Shown here piece by piece: positions 11,483-22,023 of a DNA stretch of 64,000 nucleotides (the first letter of the stretch is position 1; the number at the start of each line of letters is the position of its first letter). Below the pieces are notes generated by a model. The model saw only the letters and a program-made list of their open reading frames with translations, was not told the origin of the DNA and did no database searches. Location: positions 806,001-870,000 of the forward strand of contig WUJK01000013.1 in NCBI GenBank assembly GCA_011317545.1. The letters are read 5' to 3'. Both the position numbers and the translations under genes were made by a program. The stretch comes from Coniella vitis. Its lineage: Eukaryota > Ascomycota > Sordariomycetes > Diaporthales > Schizoparmaceae.

Positions 11483-12788
11483 ATGGCGCCGCCCTCGCTC
11501 GACGACAGATCCCTCCCTGCTGACGCTGCCGACCTCAACAAGAACCGCAAGGCCAGCATCTCTTCGCACACGTACGGCCATTACTACAAGGACATGAACA
11601 CAAGCATGGTCAAGTCCAAGTTCTTGTCCAACCCAGAGGACCTCGGCGTCGTTGCCGTCGGCTTCTCGGGCGGCCAGGTATGCTGTTTTTCCTCCACACC
11701 CTGTTCCTCGGGTCCCGAGCCTGGGACTGGTCTCGCCTACCGTTGTTGCATTGTTTTGTGCTGACCGCGGTATGAATTTTGTGCTCTGCTTAGTGCAAAC
11801 CCGGTGTTGATGCTGCGCCCTCGGCCCTGATCGAATCTGGCTTGCTCACCCAATTGCGCGACGAGCTTGGCTACAAGCTGCACGGCGATGACACTGTCCA
11901 TCTTTACACCGACCTCGTCCCCGCAGCGGGCAACGACCCCCCTTACCGCGGCATGAAGAACCCTCGTGCCGTGTCTGCCGTGACCCGCCGCATTGCCGAC
12001 CAAGTCTACAGCCACGCGAGCCTCGGTCGTCTCGTGCTCACGCTTGGCGGCGACCATTCCATTGCCATTGGCACAATTGGCGGCAGCGCCAAGGCCATTC
12101 GCGAGCGCCTCAACCGTGAGATTGCCGTCATCTGGGTCGATGCCCACGCCGACATCAACACTCCCGAGACGAGCGGCAGCGGCAACATCCACGGCATGCC
12201 TGTTGCTTTCTTGACAGGGCTGGCCCGTGATGACCGCGAAGAGTGTTTTGGCTGGCTGCAAGAGGAGAACAAGCTGTCGCTCAGCAAGCTCGTCTACATT
12301 GGTCTGCGGGACGTCGACCCCGGCGAGAAGCGTCTGTTGAGGGAGAATGGAATCCGTGCTTTTAGCATGTTTGATGTTGATCGGTACGTTTTGAATGCCC
12401 ACAAAGAGTCTCTTGCCAGTTGTGGTAAACCGTTGCAGAGGAGCGGATGGACTAATAACGGGACAAAAATAGCCACGGAATTGGCCGCGTCATGGAAATG
12501 GCGCTTGCACACATTGGCAACGACACGCCCATCCACCTGTCCTTTGACGTCGACGCTCTTGACCCCATGTGGGCACCCTCAACCGGCACACCCGTTCGTG
12601 GCGGCTTGACGCTGCGTGAGGGCGACTACATTGCCGAGTGCGTGCACGAGACGGGCAACCTGGTCGCCATGGACCTTGTCGAGGTGAACCCCAAGCTCGT
12701 TGCCAGCGAGACAGATATCGGCGCTAGCGACACGGTGCGCGCCGGTTGCAGTCTGGTGCGTTGTGCGCTCGGAGAGAGCTTGTTGTAG
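11483..12788 (+). CDS. Arginase
   Basis: Three exons (11483-11677, 11794-12383, 12473-12788) encode 366 residues. Arginase hydrolyses L-arginine to ornithine and urea, normally in the fungal cytosol. Both Mn-binding blocks are intact: GGDHSIAIGT (about residue 150), DAHADINTP (about 181) and SFDVDALDP (about 285); the substrate-contact NIHGMPVAFL and VEVNPKL segments are also present. Introns are 116 and 89 nt; the second has an ACTAATAAC branch region and splits the Arg codon before HGIGRVMEMA. The start is the ATG in CTACCATGGCGCC, a good fungal start context after a long CT-rich leader. The N-terminal 40 residues are Ser/Asp-rich and longer than in bacterial enzymes, as often seen in Pezizomycotina. 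Neighbours give no arginine-pathway context. Confidence 0.95.
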
Positions 12789-13960
12789 GCGATTTGGGTT
12801 TTGGGTGTTGAGCAGTTTGGTTGATGGAGTTGGATGTGGCCTCTTTATAGGTTCTGGGTAGCCTGTCTTGGTCCCTTTTGATGCATCACTATTCTCATCT
12901 CTAGGGTTAATCTCCATGGTTCTGTTCAGCTTGGCTGGACCTCTTGCATAAGTCGCATCAAAGCGTGTCTGCTGAACGCTTTTAGCACTCAGACCTTGTC
13001 TCCTCGTCCTATCGGGCAACGAAAGCGAAATGTCGAATACTTGGAGCAAGGAATATTCCATACTTGCGTCCACATGTGACAAAACGGTGACCATACCTAT
13101 CTTTTGCCTTGTGATCTCCAGACCTACAACAGTCTTATTCGTGGCGTCAGTCTGCTTGCATTGTTTATTTGCGACATATCTGTTTTGTGCTTTTCCTGCT
13201 GACTTGGGATAGAGAGTGACGATGTCCCTCCTTCGGCTCCGCATTTGCAGCCATCATCCGCGCATTGTTCATGGTAGTCGTAACGGGTTACTACGTACGG
13301 TGAGATCACCTAAACCGTTGACCTGATCAAAACAATAGCCTCCGTTGGTAAACTTGCAAACGCGCTCTAGCGGGGCTTTGACTTGCCCTCACTGTCGTGC
13401 GATCATGTTACTGAACCGGATAGATTCATTGACCGTACTTTTATTTACGCCCGCGTATCGAGTACACACAAGCCGAGTTCTGCCACCGGACTCACCCAAC
13501 AAAGCCTCGTGCGCTTGCGCCACACGTTCCTTTCTCTCACTCCACAAGCGGTCGGGTGGGCTTTCTTTGTGCCATTTTCCACTTCAACAATATAGTCGAT
13601 GCCACATTTGATATTTCAGTGCGTCTCTTTGTCCTTGCGAAGGCCGGGACAAAGTACCGAGGGATTGGCTGTCGACTGTTGTCGATGCCCCCCTCCCTTA
13701 CAAGCATTTGTTCACCCCCTCCCATTTCTTATGGACGCAATCTCGCATCTTGGAATCTTGTCCTCGAATCATCGATGCTCGTCATCAGCCAGCGGACGCG
13801 TATCCTCCATTGAATCGCTCCATGCTGACTCGCTCCTTGATAGTGTCGAATTTCTACAGCATTTTGGCGTCGCCCGCTGTCTCGTCAGCAGTCGCGTCGT
13901 GCAGAGCGCAACATTAATTAATTATACATCCAGACCATCCAGCACGCGCCGCACACAACC
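12789..13960. other. Intergenic region
   Basis: No supported gene. A pyrimidine-rich stretch followed by AATTAATTATA (about 13914-13924) lies just upstream of the kinase gene. Several short frames have no family resemblance. Confidence 0.45.
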
Positions 13961-14782
13961 ATGTCTGCGCCGAATTCCCTCAATGAAGCGATGGCTCGCC
14001 TCGACGTAGACCTTGCCGCCGTCGAGGACCCCCATCCTCCTCCTCCTCCTCCTGCTGCTGCTGCTGCTGCTCCTCCCGTTCTCGGGGCTGCACCGGCGGC
14101 CCTCCTGGGCGCCGCAGGAAACAACAGCAACTTTCTCAATTTCAAGCGCTCCATCATCGACGTGTTCGACCACTGGCACACGGGCTGGGACGCGATTCGA
14201 AACTACGACCGCGCGGGCCGGGAGCAGGAATACAAAAAGATCCGCATCCCGCCGCGGTCGGGCGCGTATCCGGGGCTGCAGTGGCCGCCCGAGGGGGACG
14301 GCGGCGGGACACGCAAGTTACTGCTGGTGGCGCCGACTGCTTCGAGTGGGGGCAGTAGTAGTGGTGGTGTTGTTGTTGTGAGTCCGCCGAGGGGGTTTCG
14401 CGAGAGGCTGCGACGTCATCGTCGTCGTCATCGTCGACGGTTTGAACGTAGTGGTGGTGGTGAGGATGAGCAAGAGGGAGAGAGCAGAGGACGTCAACGG
14501 CGACGGCGTCCTAGAAGCTATTTGCAAGAAATGGAAAAGGAACAGCGCAAGGTGACGAGGAACTTGGGCAAGGCGCTGGCGGAGGGGTTCCGACCTGCTG
14601 GGTGGGCGTTCAAGAGGATTCTCGGCGCAGGCGGGTATGGAGTCGTGTTTCTGTTTGAGATGGTGAGCCAAGATGGGGAAAGGGTGCCGGTTGTGGTCAA
14701 GGGTTCCTTGAGAAAGGGGCCGGATGGGGCTGCGTTTATGCAGAAGGAGGCGGAGAATGTTGTTGTGAGTCTTTTTTCTCTT

Positions 14783-14881
<99 letters not shown>

Positions 14882-16723
14882 CTTTCCCTCCTCGGCGTTT
14901 TGGGACAGCGGGGGATCGTTTCTATAGGCCTCTCGGGCGGGCGCGGACGACTGTTCTCGTCGTGGGTTTTGACGACGACGACGACGGTGATGCTGAGGAT
15001 GATGCTGATTATGCATAATATCGATACTTCGGCAGAGAATGGCTGGCGCACGGCACTTTATCCAACGCGTTGTGACGTCGGATCTTCCATTGCCGCGGCG
15101 TATGCCCAAGGCGAATGTATCGAACAGGTTTCCCCGGCTCTCGTCCATTTTATCCCGGTTCCGGAGACGGTCACGACACCGGCGTGGGAGTGAACAAGGA
15201 CGATCAGCAACGGGTGGCGATCGTGCAAGTATCCTGGACGATGATAACAACAACAACAACAACCACGGACCCAACACAGCCGCCTTTCTTGAGCAAGTCG
15301 CAGGAAGCAATGCCTCGGCGGCGCAAGGCCAAGGCCAAGGCCAAAACCAAAACCAACAGGAACAACAACAACCAGAAGAAGAAGCAGTGCCCGAGCCCGG
15401 ATACACCCCCTCCGAGCTGCAGAGCATCCAAGACGCCCGCCAGGCCCTCGACAGCCGCACGGACATTCTTGTGCTCGAAAACATGCCGCGAGGCAGCGTG
15501 CACCATCTCATTGGCCGCCTTGTTGCGACGAAGCAGCACCTCTCGAACCGCATGCTGTGGTCGATCTTCCAGTGCCTGTTTCAGAGCTGTGTGGCGATGG
15601 CGTATCCGCACTATTGGTGGGAAGATGGTAAGAATCCGTGGAGGCAGACGATGAGGCAGAGGGACGAGAGGGTGCCTGGGAGTCAATATGGGGAGGAGGA
15701 GAAGCTACCTGAGCGGCCGATGGTGCATTTCGATTTGGACCCGCAGAATGGTAAGTGATGCTGTTATCTTTGGGATGGTTCAGATGAAAAGGGGTGGAGA
15801 GAACGGGGTGGATTGTTGGAGGCATGTGGTGCTCACAAGTTACGATACAGTCTTGATTGGCGGTTTTGGCGAAGCAGGCGAAGCACACAGCAGCATGCCC
15901 ATCTTCAAGGTGGCTGATCCAGGTCTGTCGGAAGTGGTAGAGGACCATACTCGCATGACCGAGTAAGTGCAGTCTCTTCTTTTCCCCTTGCCTTTTTTGC
16001 CATTCTTCTGCCCCTTTTCGACCATGTCATCACGGTCGTATATCTTGGATACATCAGCAAGACTTCCTCCTTCTTCCACCAGACCCCCAACTTCCCAAGT
16101 ACCCATCGTGTACACTAAATTTTAACCTCTCTTTTTCTTCTCTCTTTTTTTTGTCTTCCAGAGAATCCCTCTGGGCCTTCCGCACCAAGGGCAAATTCTT
16201 CTTCCTCTCCCCGGAGCAATTCGCGCGCGACTGGGACTACCAAGCCTCCACGAGCCTCGAAGCGCTGCGCCGCGAGCCCGTCGCGGGCAACTACCACTGG
16301 TGGACCAACCTCTTCGGCATCGGCTGGATCATGTGGTCGCTCATGACGCACTGCTACCCGCCCATCCCCGCGGAGGCGGCGCCGTACTACTACCACGAGG
16401 AAGACTCCTCGGCCTTCAACAAGGCGGGTGATGACGACGATGCTGACGCTGAGGGTTCGAGCGCCGCCAAGCCGGAACGGGTGACCTTTTCCGGCTGGAC
16501 GTACGGTGCGCTCCTCACCTCCCACGAGCAGTACAACCGCTATGACCCCATGTTGCGCCTGTGTGTGCAGCGGTGTCTGGACCACGACCCTGCGGCGAGG
16601 CCCGAGTTGGCGTATTTGCAGTTTGCGATTGAGTATTTTGTGACCAATGGCCAGGGGGGGCATAGCGCGGAGTCGGATCAGAGGTTGAGGAGGGCGGTAG
16701 AGAGGATCTTTGGGGGGCCTTGA
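13961..16723 (+). CDS. Divergent fungal protein kinase-like protein
   Basis: Four exons (13961-14764, 15036-15750, 15851-15962, 16162-16723) encode 730 residues. Introns have GTGAGT/GGCAG, GTAAGT/ATACAG and GTAAGT/TTCCAG ends. The kinase lobe begins near residue 220 with the glycine loop LGAGGYGVVFLFE and the VVVKGS lysine. EAENVV then joins exon 2 at RMAGARHFIQRVV. The catalytic loop is HFDLDPQN, with Asp in place of the usual Lys after DL, and the DFG position reads ADPG in PIFKVADPGLSE. The last exon has FFLSPEQF, NLFGIGWIMWSLMTHCYPP and a C-terminal CLDHDPAARPELAYL helix. Before the kinase lobe are Pro/Ala and Arg/His-rich tracts; an Asn/Gln/Pro-rich insert (polyN, QGQGQNQNQQ) splits the N-lobe from the hinge. 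Substrates are unknown. Activity is plausible but the changed loop residues leave it open. Confidence 0.75.
14793..14879 (+). repeat. (TC)n microsatellite inside kinase intron 1
   Basis: An uninterrupted run of about 43 TC units follows an impure TTTCTC lead-in from 14770. It lies in the 271-nt first intron of the kinase gene (14765-15035), the longest intron seen in this window. Stops are absent across the intron in the exon 1 frame, so retention would encode a Ser-Leu repeat. Confidence 0.95.
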
Positions 16724-17999
16724 GTGGGATCGTGAAGGAAGATGGGGGGGTGACATTGTGGGATTTGAAAAATTTGGGAGAGGGAAGGAAACACGAGAAG
16801 GTGTAATGAGGGGACAGCCAAGAGGTGTAGTGACAGAGGAGGATAGGAAGAAAGGTGAAGTGTATATTTATTGTAAAGTAAAGTAAAGGAGGCGAGCACG
16901 TCGGAGGAGTTATGTTTTTGAAAGTGAGAGTAGAGCGTGGTCCAAAAAGTACCAGGATTGTGAATCTATACTTCTTCTACTCGCATCGCAGCATGAGAGC
17001 ATGCTCGTCTACTTATCTTTTTGTAGACTCCATTCACTGTTGAGCAACTACTCGCTCGTTTTCGAACGCATATGCTTAGAGGGCTACTAGAAATGGGATC
17101 GCTCGGTCGATACTCTCTCTGATCGAGAGCGCTATTCACAAGCGGCACTCGAGACGTAAAATCCACCCGAGCACTGGCAGAACCAGCCAAGGATCCAGAA
17201 CCGCTGAGTGAGCTTGATGATGCCAACGAAATAACACCAACCATACCAAATAACAGCCTTGACCTCATCTTTTCTATTGTCTCTATATGAGTTTTCAACT
17301 TACCAGATCTAGCACATACGACCATACCTAGTGGAAAACTTGGGATCCCGTCCGCTCTCCCCTAAATAAGCCACTAAGGGCCGGATTAGTAGTTAAGTGG
17401 GTGACCATTAGCGAATACCCGGTGTTGTATGTTTTTGTTTTCCAGTCTCTTTTTTTTTTTTTTTTTTTTGGGTTTGGTTCTCTTCTCTCTTGTTGTCCTG
17501 TTTCCGTTGTTTCTTCTTTCCTTCTTCTTGACGTCGTTAACAAAAAAGAAAGCAAGTTGAAGATTTCCTTCCTTCGATGTCAATGAGCAACTCGGTCGGG
17601 ACAATTGGGGTGTATATATATCCGTCTGATACGGCATTTCTTACCTTAGAAAACCGCCATACTTGTGTAGAAGAATGAAGGATAGAGCATATGAAATATG
17701 GACAGTAGAGGGCTAAGCCAATACCTATCGATCCTTAGGGCCGTATTTCATAGTATTTCCTATTTGATTATGTACTGTATCTGCGACTCTGGACTCTTGA
17801 TATGTATGTGTATAGTCACTGCAGTAGTCCAGAGGAAACCAAAGTAATCAGAAATCAAGAGAAGAAGAGAGATACAAAGCAGAAATAGCCATAAAAGGTT
17901 TCATGCACATGACGGGGGCATGTTGCTCAGCGCATTCCCTCCTCTATCTTCAGGCACGCCGTTCATGTCTGGGTCACCCAAACATGACGGTTAGCTAGC
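16724..17999. other. Convergent intergenic region
   Basis: This is the space between two genes that point toward each other. It holds an A/G-rich stretch near 16740-16900, a T run at 17451-17469, and short frames only. A 119-residue minus frame at 16966-17325 has a weak signal-like segment but no other support. Confidence 0.45.
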
Positions 18000-18852
18000 C
18001 TACCTGCCAGCACTGCCAGAAGTCCAAAAGAGACTCCGGTAAAAAGGCTTGTGCGATCGCGCGGTGGCCTTTTCCGGCTCCTCGAGGATGACCAGTGGCA
18101 GGAACTCGTCCTCCCTGTGAGGTGTGATGGGCTGACCCGCGATTGCAAGCTCATCTTTTTCGCGTGTGGAGGCTTGTGCCGTCTCGGTTTCATAGCTGTT
18201 GGTTTGTTTGTTTAGATCTTTCGCATATTTCTCTTTCCGAGAGTCTCCTTTGTGGATGGATGGAACCGACTTACAAGAAGCGTTTGATATCCTCCTCACC
18301 AAAATACAGCATCGCTATTGTAGCGAACCCAACACCCAAACTCCCCAAGAACCTTGCTCTCCTCATCCTTTCCTGCATCTCATCAACCCTTGCACTGAGC
18401 TGCCTGATCTGCTCCGCTTGTACGGCATATGGATCCCCGACTGCAGCAACATCTGTTGCTGCGCCTTGTTGCTGCTGTTGCTGCTGCTGCTGCTGCTGTA
18501 GTCTCTTGCTTAATTGTGCATGATAGCAACGCACAGCCTCCTTGCTCGCCCCTGGAGCGGGCGCAAACGGGTCGACTTCGCTGGAGCGGATGAGTTCCGC
18601 ATTTGACGAGTACTCGACGTAGGGGATGTCGTTCTTTTTGGAGAGAAAATTGGCGGAGCGGGAGTGGGCGAGCTTGGTGAGGTCACCGAAGTGACGGAGG
18701 GTTGATGGCGATGACGATGGTGCCGGTTGGATGGCAGGAAGAGAGTGGTGAGTTGTGAGCAGCGCAGTTGTCGATGTGACGGCCCAACGCTGGGGTGGAG
18801 CGCAATAGGTGGCGTGGCGGATTCGGGGGTGGACGGAGAAGAGTCGTGGCAT
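18000..18852 (-). CDS. Predicted mitochondrial membrane protein with polyglutamine tract
   Basis: Two exons (18852-18275 and 18195-18000, minus strand) encode 257 residues; the 79-nt intron runs from GTAAGT to AACAG. I do not recognise the family. The N-terminus (MPRLFSVHPRIRHATYC, then Arg/Ser/Thr-rich with few acids) looks like a mitochondrial presequence. Next come a conserved-looking block (KKNDIPYVEYSSNAELIR), a run of about eleven Gln (CAG/CAA repeat at about 18466-18498), a short helical segment (EQIRQLSARVDEMQERMRR) and a probable membrane helix (FLGSLGVGFATIAMLYFG). The second exon is acidic and ends after FWTSGSAGR. Another frame over the last 90 bases would give a hydrophobic helix instead (SLFTGVSFGLLAVLAG), so the C-terminus is uncertain. 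Function cannot be assigned. Confidence 0.55.
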
Positions 18853-19904
18853 TGTCGGTGTCCAAGGCGAGGTCCAGGGAAGAAAAAGGTCAGTAAATGT
18901 TGAAAGGGGGTTTTGTTTAGGAGATATCGCTGTCGTCGTCCCAGGGTGATGTTCAACGAATGTTGCAGGAGGGGAAATCAGGGCGAAACAAAGTGTAGGA
19001 GAAGAGTGAGGCTGATCTAGGACGCGGGGTATTTATTTGATGGGATACACAGTATACCCCGCGATTTATATGCAAGTGATATATGCAGGATCCCGAAATG
19101 GGAGGAAGCAAGGGATCGCGCATGATCTGGGGGCTGAAGGGGGTGGTTATTCAAGTAGGTGCTTTCAAGGGGTCGTGAATATTGAGAATACCGGCAAGAG
19201 TGGTCCTGTTGAAACGTCACACCAGAGCACCGGAAGTCATTGAGAATTTCAGGGTGTCTGTCTTCACTGGAAAACTCGTGGTTCCTCTCTTTACAAGAAC
19301 TAATAGGCGTTTAGCTCCGACCCTACAGATATCAACGCTTCTGATTGATACGGAAGGACTGATCTTCAAGTGTACTACCGTTTGCTTGGAATGGCCTAGA
19401 CACCACCATATTCATCCAAGTGTAGTAGGTCGCTCGCTGCTTGAGATAACCTCTATTGCAGCCCAATCATACGTGCATATGGCGTCCGCCCGACCCGTAC
19501 GCCTCATTAATTATGAAGGGTGACCGACCCCTGAAACAGTGTCAAGCTTCACATGCGGGGGACTACTATGTATATCATCCTGTTTGGAGATTGGCTGCAC
19601 TGGAACTTGTGACGGTGGCTTAGACGACAGCCTGCTTTTACAGTGCTCGAAAAGCAACTCATTATGCGTCCGGATTTTCTGACATGGACTTTTTTCTTCC
19701 CTATCTCTCCTTAGCAAAGCATAGCCAGAAAGTATAGGCAAGATGTTCTCAGCCTAGAGTGCTTTTGACCTCTTATATCTCTGTCTTTCCATATTTCCCT
19801 TGTGAATCTTTTTCACATATGCTCATCGACCCTCACCGTTCACATTGCTCTCCACTCAAGGCCTGAATACTGTATACTTATCCATCCACTTCTCGATTAA
19901 CAAG
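18853..19904. other. Intergenic region
   Basis: Divergent promoter space between the mitochondrial protein (minus) and the frame-broken gene (plus). It holds one TACTATGTA motif at 19564-19572. No gene is supported. Confidence 0.45.
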
Positions 19905-22023
19905 ATGGCGATGGTACCGAGTCTCAGCGGCTCTATTGTTGCAGCCAACAATCAAAATATTGCCGGTCTCGTGAATATCAACCTCGACATCTCCCTCTTC
20001 AGATCGAAGCCGCCAGAAGCATATCTCCCGGTCGGCTCGGCGCTATCTCTCCGCCGAAAAGAAGAAGCCGAGACTGGACGGCAGCATAAGATTGCCTGTC
20101 GCCTAGGTTTCTTGTTCGGAGATCTTGTCCCGGATACGCCCAAGCTAATCAATGCTTACGGTACTCGTGCCTCCCAGATTCTCTCCCAGCCCGACATCAA
20201 CCCCCGCGGCACGCTATTCGCCAGTGGTGTGAATGGGTTACTCTAGAGCCAGTCCCATCGACGGACCTTGGAGTTGAGATAAACAGCACTCCTGGATCGA
20301 GCTTGAACATAGATATGGTAGTAGCCAGATGGCTGTTTATTGAGAAAGAACCCAACACAACAGGGTATCTCAAGGAGATGACGCAGGTTCGAGATAAACT
20401 ACGTCAAGACGGAGAGTATTGCGAGATTCTCACGGATGAAGTTATGCAGCCATACCAGCACAGATGGGCCACGGCAACCCGATACCATGATCTTTGGCCG
20501 GATGAAGCACCGTCCTTCTTCACCGCCATGGGGTCAAGCGCGCGCTTTGTTTCGGTGTACTATAACGCGAACAAGAGAGGGATGAGCTACCAGCTGCTGG
20601 TACGTGAGACGTATACAGAAAGAGCCGAGTATTTCGCCTCAGTATTGGCTGCGGAATCGAAAGCTGTCAGTGTGGCATCGGGCCTACAGTGGCTCAAGCT
20701 CGAAGCAAACGTGGCCAAGGCCGTGCCGTATATGTTCGAATATGCTGCTGCAGAGATGGTACAGTCACCCGCCCCTTCTTCAGGATCACTGTTTCGTGGA
20801 TGCTTATGTGAAGTTCAGATGAATGAAATACTGTCTCCGTGGCACATAAGAACCCTTGACGAGTGCGAAGAGTCTTTTGCTCAGACGCAAAGAACGGGCG
20901 GCCGTGATGAACGTCCGCCGATACACAAAACAATAACAGGCCAGCGATATTCTGTTCCCCAGTTTAATCAAGTGCCACACAAGTGCTTTAGAATGATGCG
21001 CACTCTCGAACTCATCGCCATGATATACCGCCGAATGCCAAATGCCACTGTACCTTTAAGGGCCACACAGTCTGATATCTCTCGAGCAGCATGGTGGCCC
21101 GAGAATGGATTTGGATCTGGGGAAGCTACTCGCGCGCCACTCAAAGACGGCCTAGACATCCGATGGTCGGTCCACAAGCCAATCCAGCAGCTTCTCAGGT
21201 CTCTGGATCGTCCAAGCCTGTTTGCATGTATTGCAATGCTCGAGTCGGGCGATGTCTCGGTCAGCCAGGATTCCACTTCGCGTGTTGTGGCCTTGTCTTC
21301 AGAGAATTCCATTTTTGTGACGGCTTTACTGGTATCTGACCCTACGGTTTCGGACGCCGAGACAACCATCCGGCACTTGGTTGGCAACATCGGCCACCCT
21401 GGCATTGTAATGATGGTAGCGCCTTCTGACCCCTTGACCAGAAGCGTGAGCAACGTGCATTCGTTTGTCGATCACAAGCTGTTTGACGGCAGGCGTACGG
21501 ATGCCTTTGCAGGAGCTTCTCTGCATCTCTCCTTTACAAATTGGAAAAGGCCATTGTTCTCCTGGCGGCAGAATGGAGAAATTGACCAGCAACTGTCCCT
21601 TTTGGAGTCCGTCGTGTCCGTGCAGGACAAGGGGAAATGGGTGGCAGACATTGACGTGCTATGTCTGGAACGTTTCTCCCCGCGTCGAAGCGTACTCTTC
21701 TGCGATTGCGAGGACGACAGAACCTGGAGATTCCAGGTGACTTCATATGGAGAGACATGGTCTCCTTGGACTCCTGGGATGAGATCATAGACCCTCCCCC
21801 CAAGGGCACGTCAGCTGTGATTCGAGCAAACGGCAACTGGGTCGCGCGGCTCGCTATCGCATCTCTGCTTCTGCGAGCCGGCCAAAAGAGCAACATGATG
21901 CTGGTCAAGAAGAACAGTACCGCCGGAGGAATTTGTTGGAAGAATATGCTCAAGGAGGCGCAGAAGCTGCCGGGCGAGTCGGGGCGCCATTTCAAGCCCC
22001 GTTATCGGTTTATTGTCGATTGA
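19905..22023 (+). pseudogene. Frame-broken member of a widespread fungal family of unknown function
   Basis: Three successive frames together cover about 700 residues, the usual length of this family. Segment 1 starts at the ATG at 19905 and contains NIAGLVNINLDISLF, GSALSLRRKEEAE and INAYGTRASQIL before a stop at 20244-20246. Segment 2 is read in another frame from about 20200 to the stop at 21790; it has WCEWVTLEPVPSTDLG, ENSIFVTALLVSDP, NVHSFVDHKLFDGRR and KGKWVADIDVLCLE. Segment 3, in the third frame, ends at 22023 and holds SLDSWDEIIDPP and ANGNWVARLAIASLL. No intron of credible length (at least 40 nt with GT/AG) bridges either junction (about 20200-20245 and 21715-21760). The short sequence usual after the NPRGT block (the IWAAATSG segment of relatives) is missing at the first break. 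It is either a young pseudogene or carries two assembly errors. Confidence 0.65.

Noticed and set aside
14318..15553. 411-codon minus frame through the kinase gene
   Set aside because: Length comes from the TC microsatellite read as an Arg-Glu repeat; it is antisense to real exons.
16966..17325. 119-codon minus frame with a weak signal-like segment and four Cys
   Set aside because: Could be a small secreted protein, but the signal segment is Ser-rich and short and nothing else supports it.
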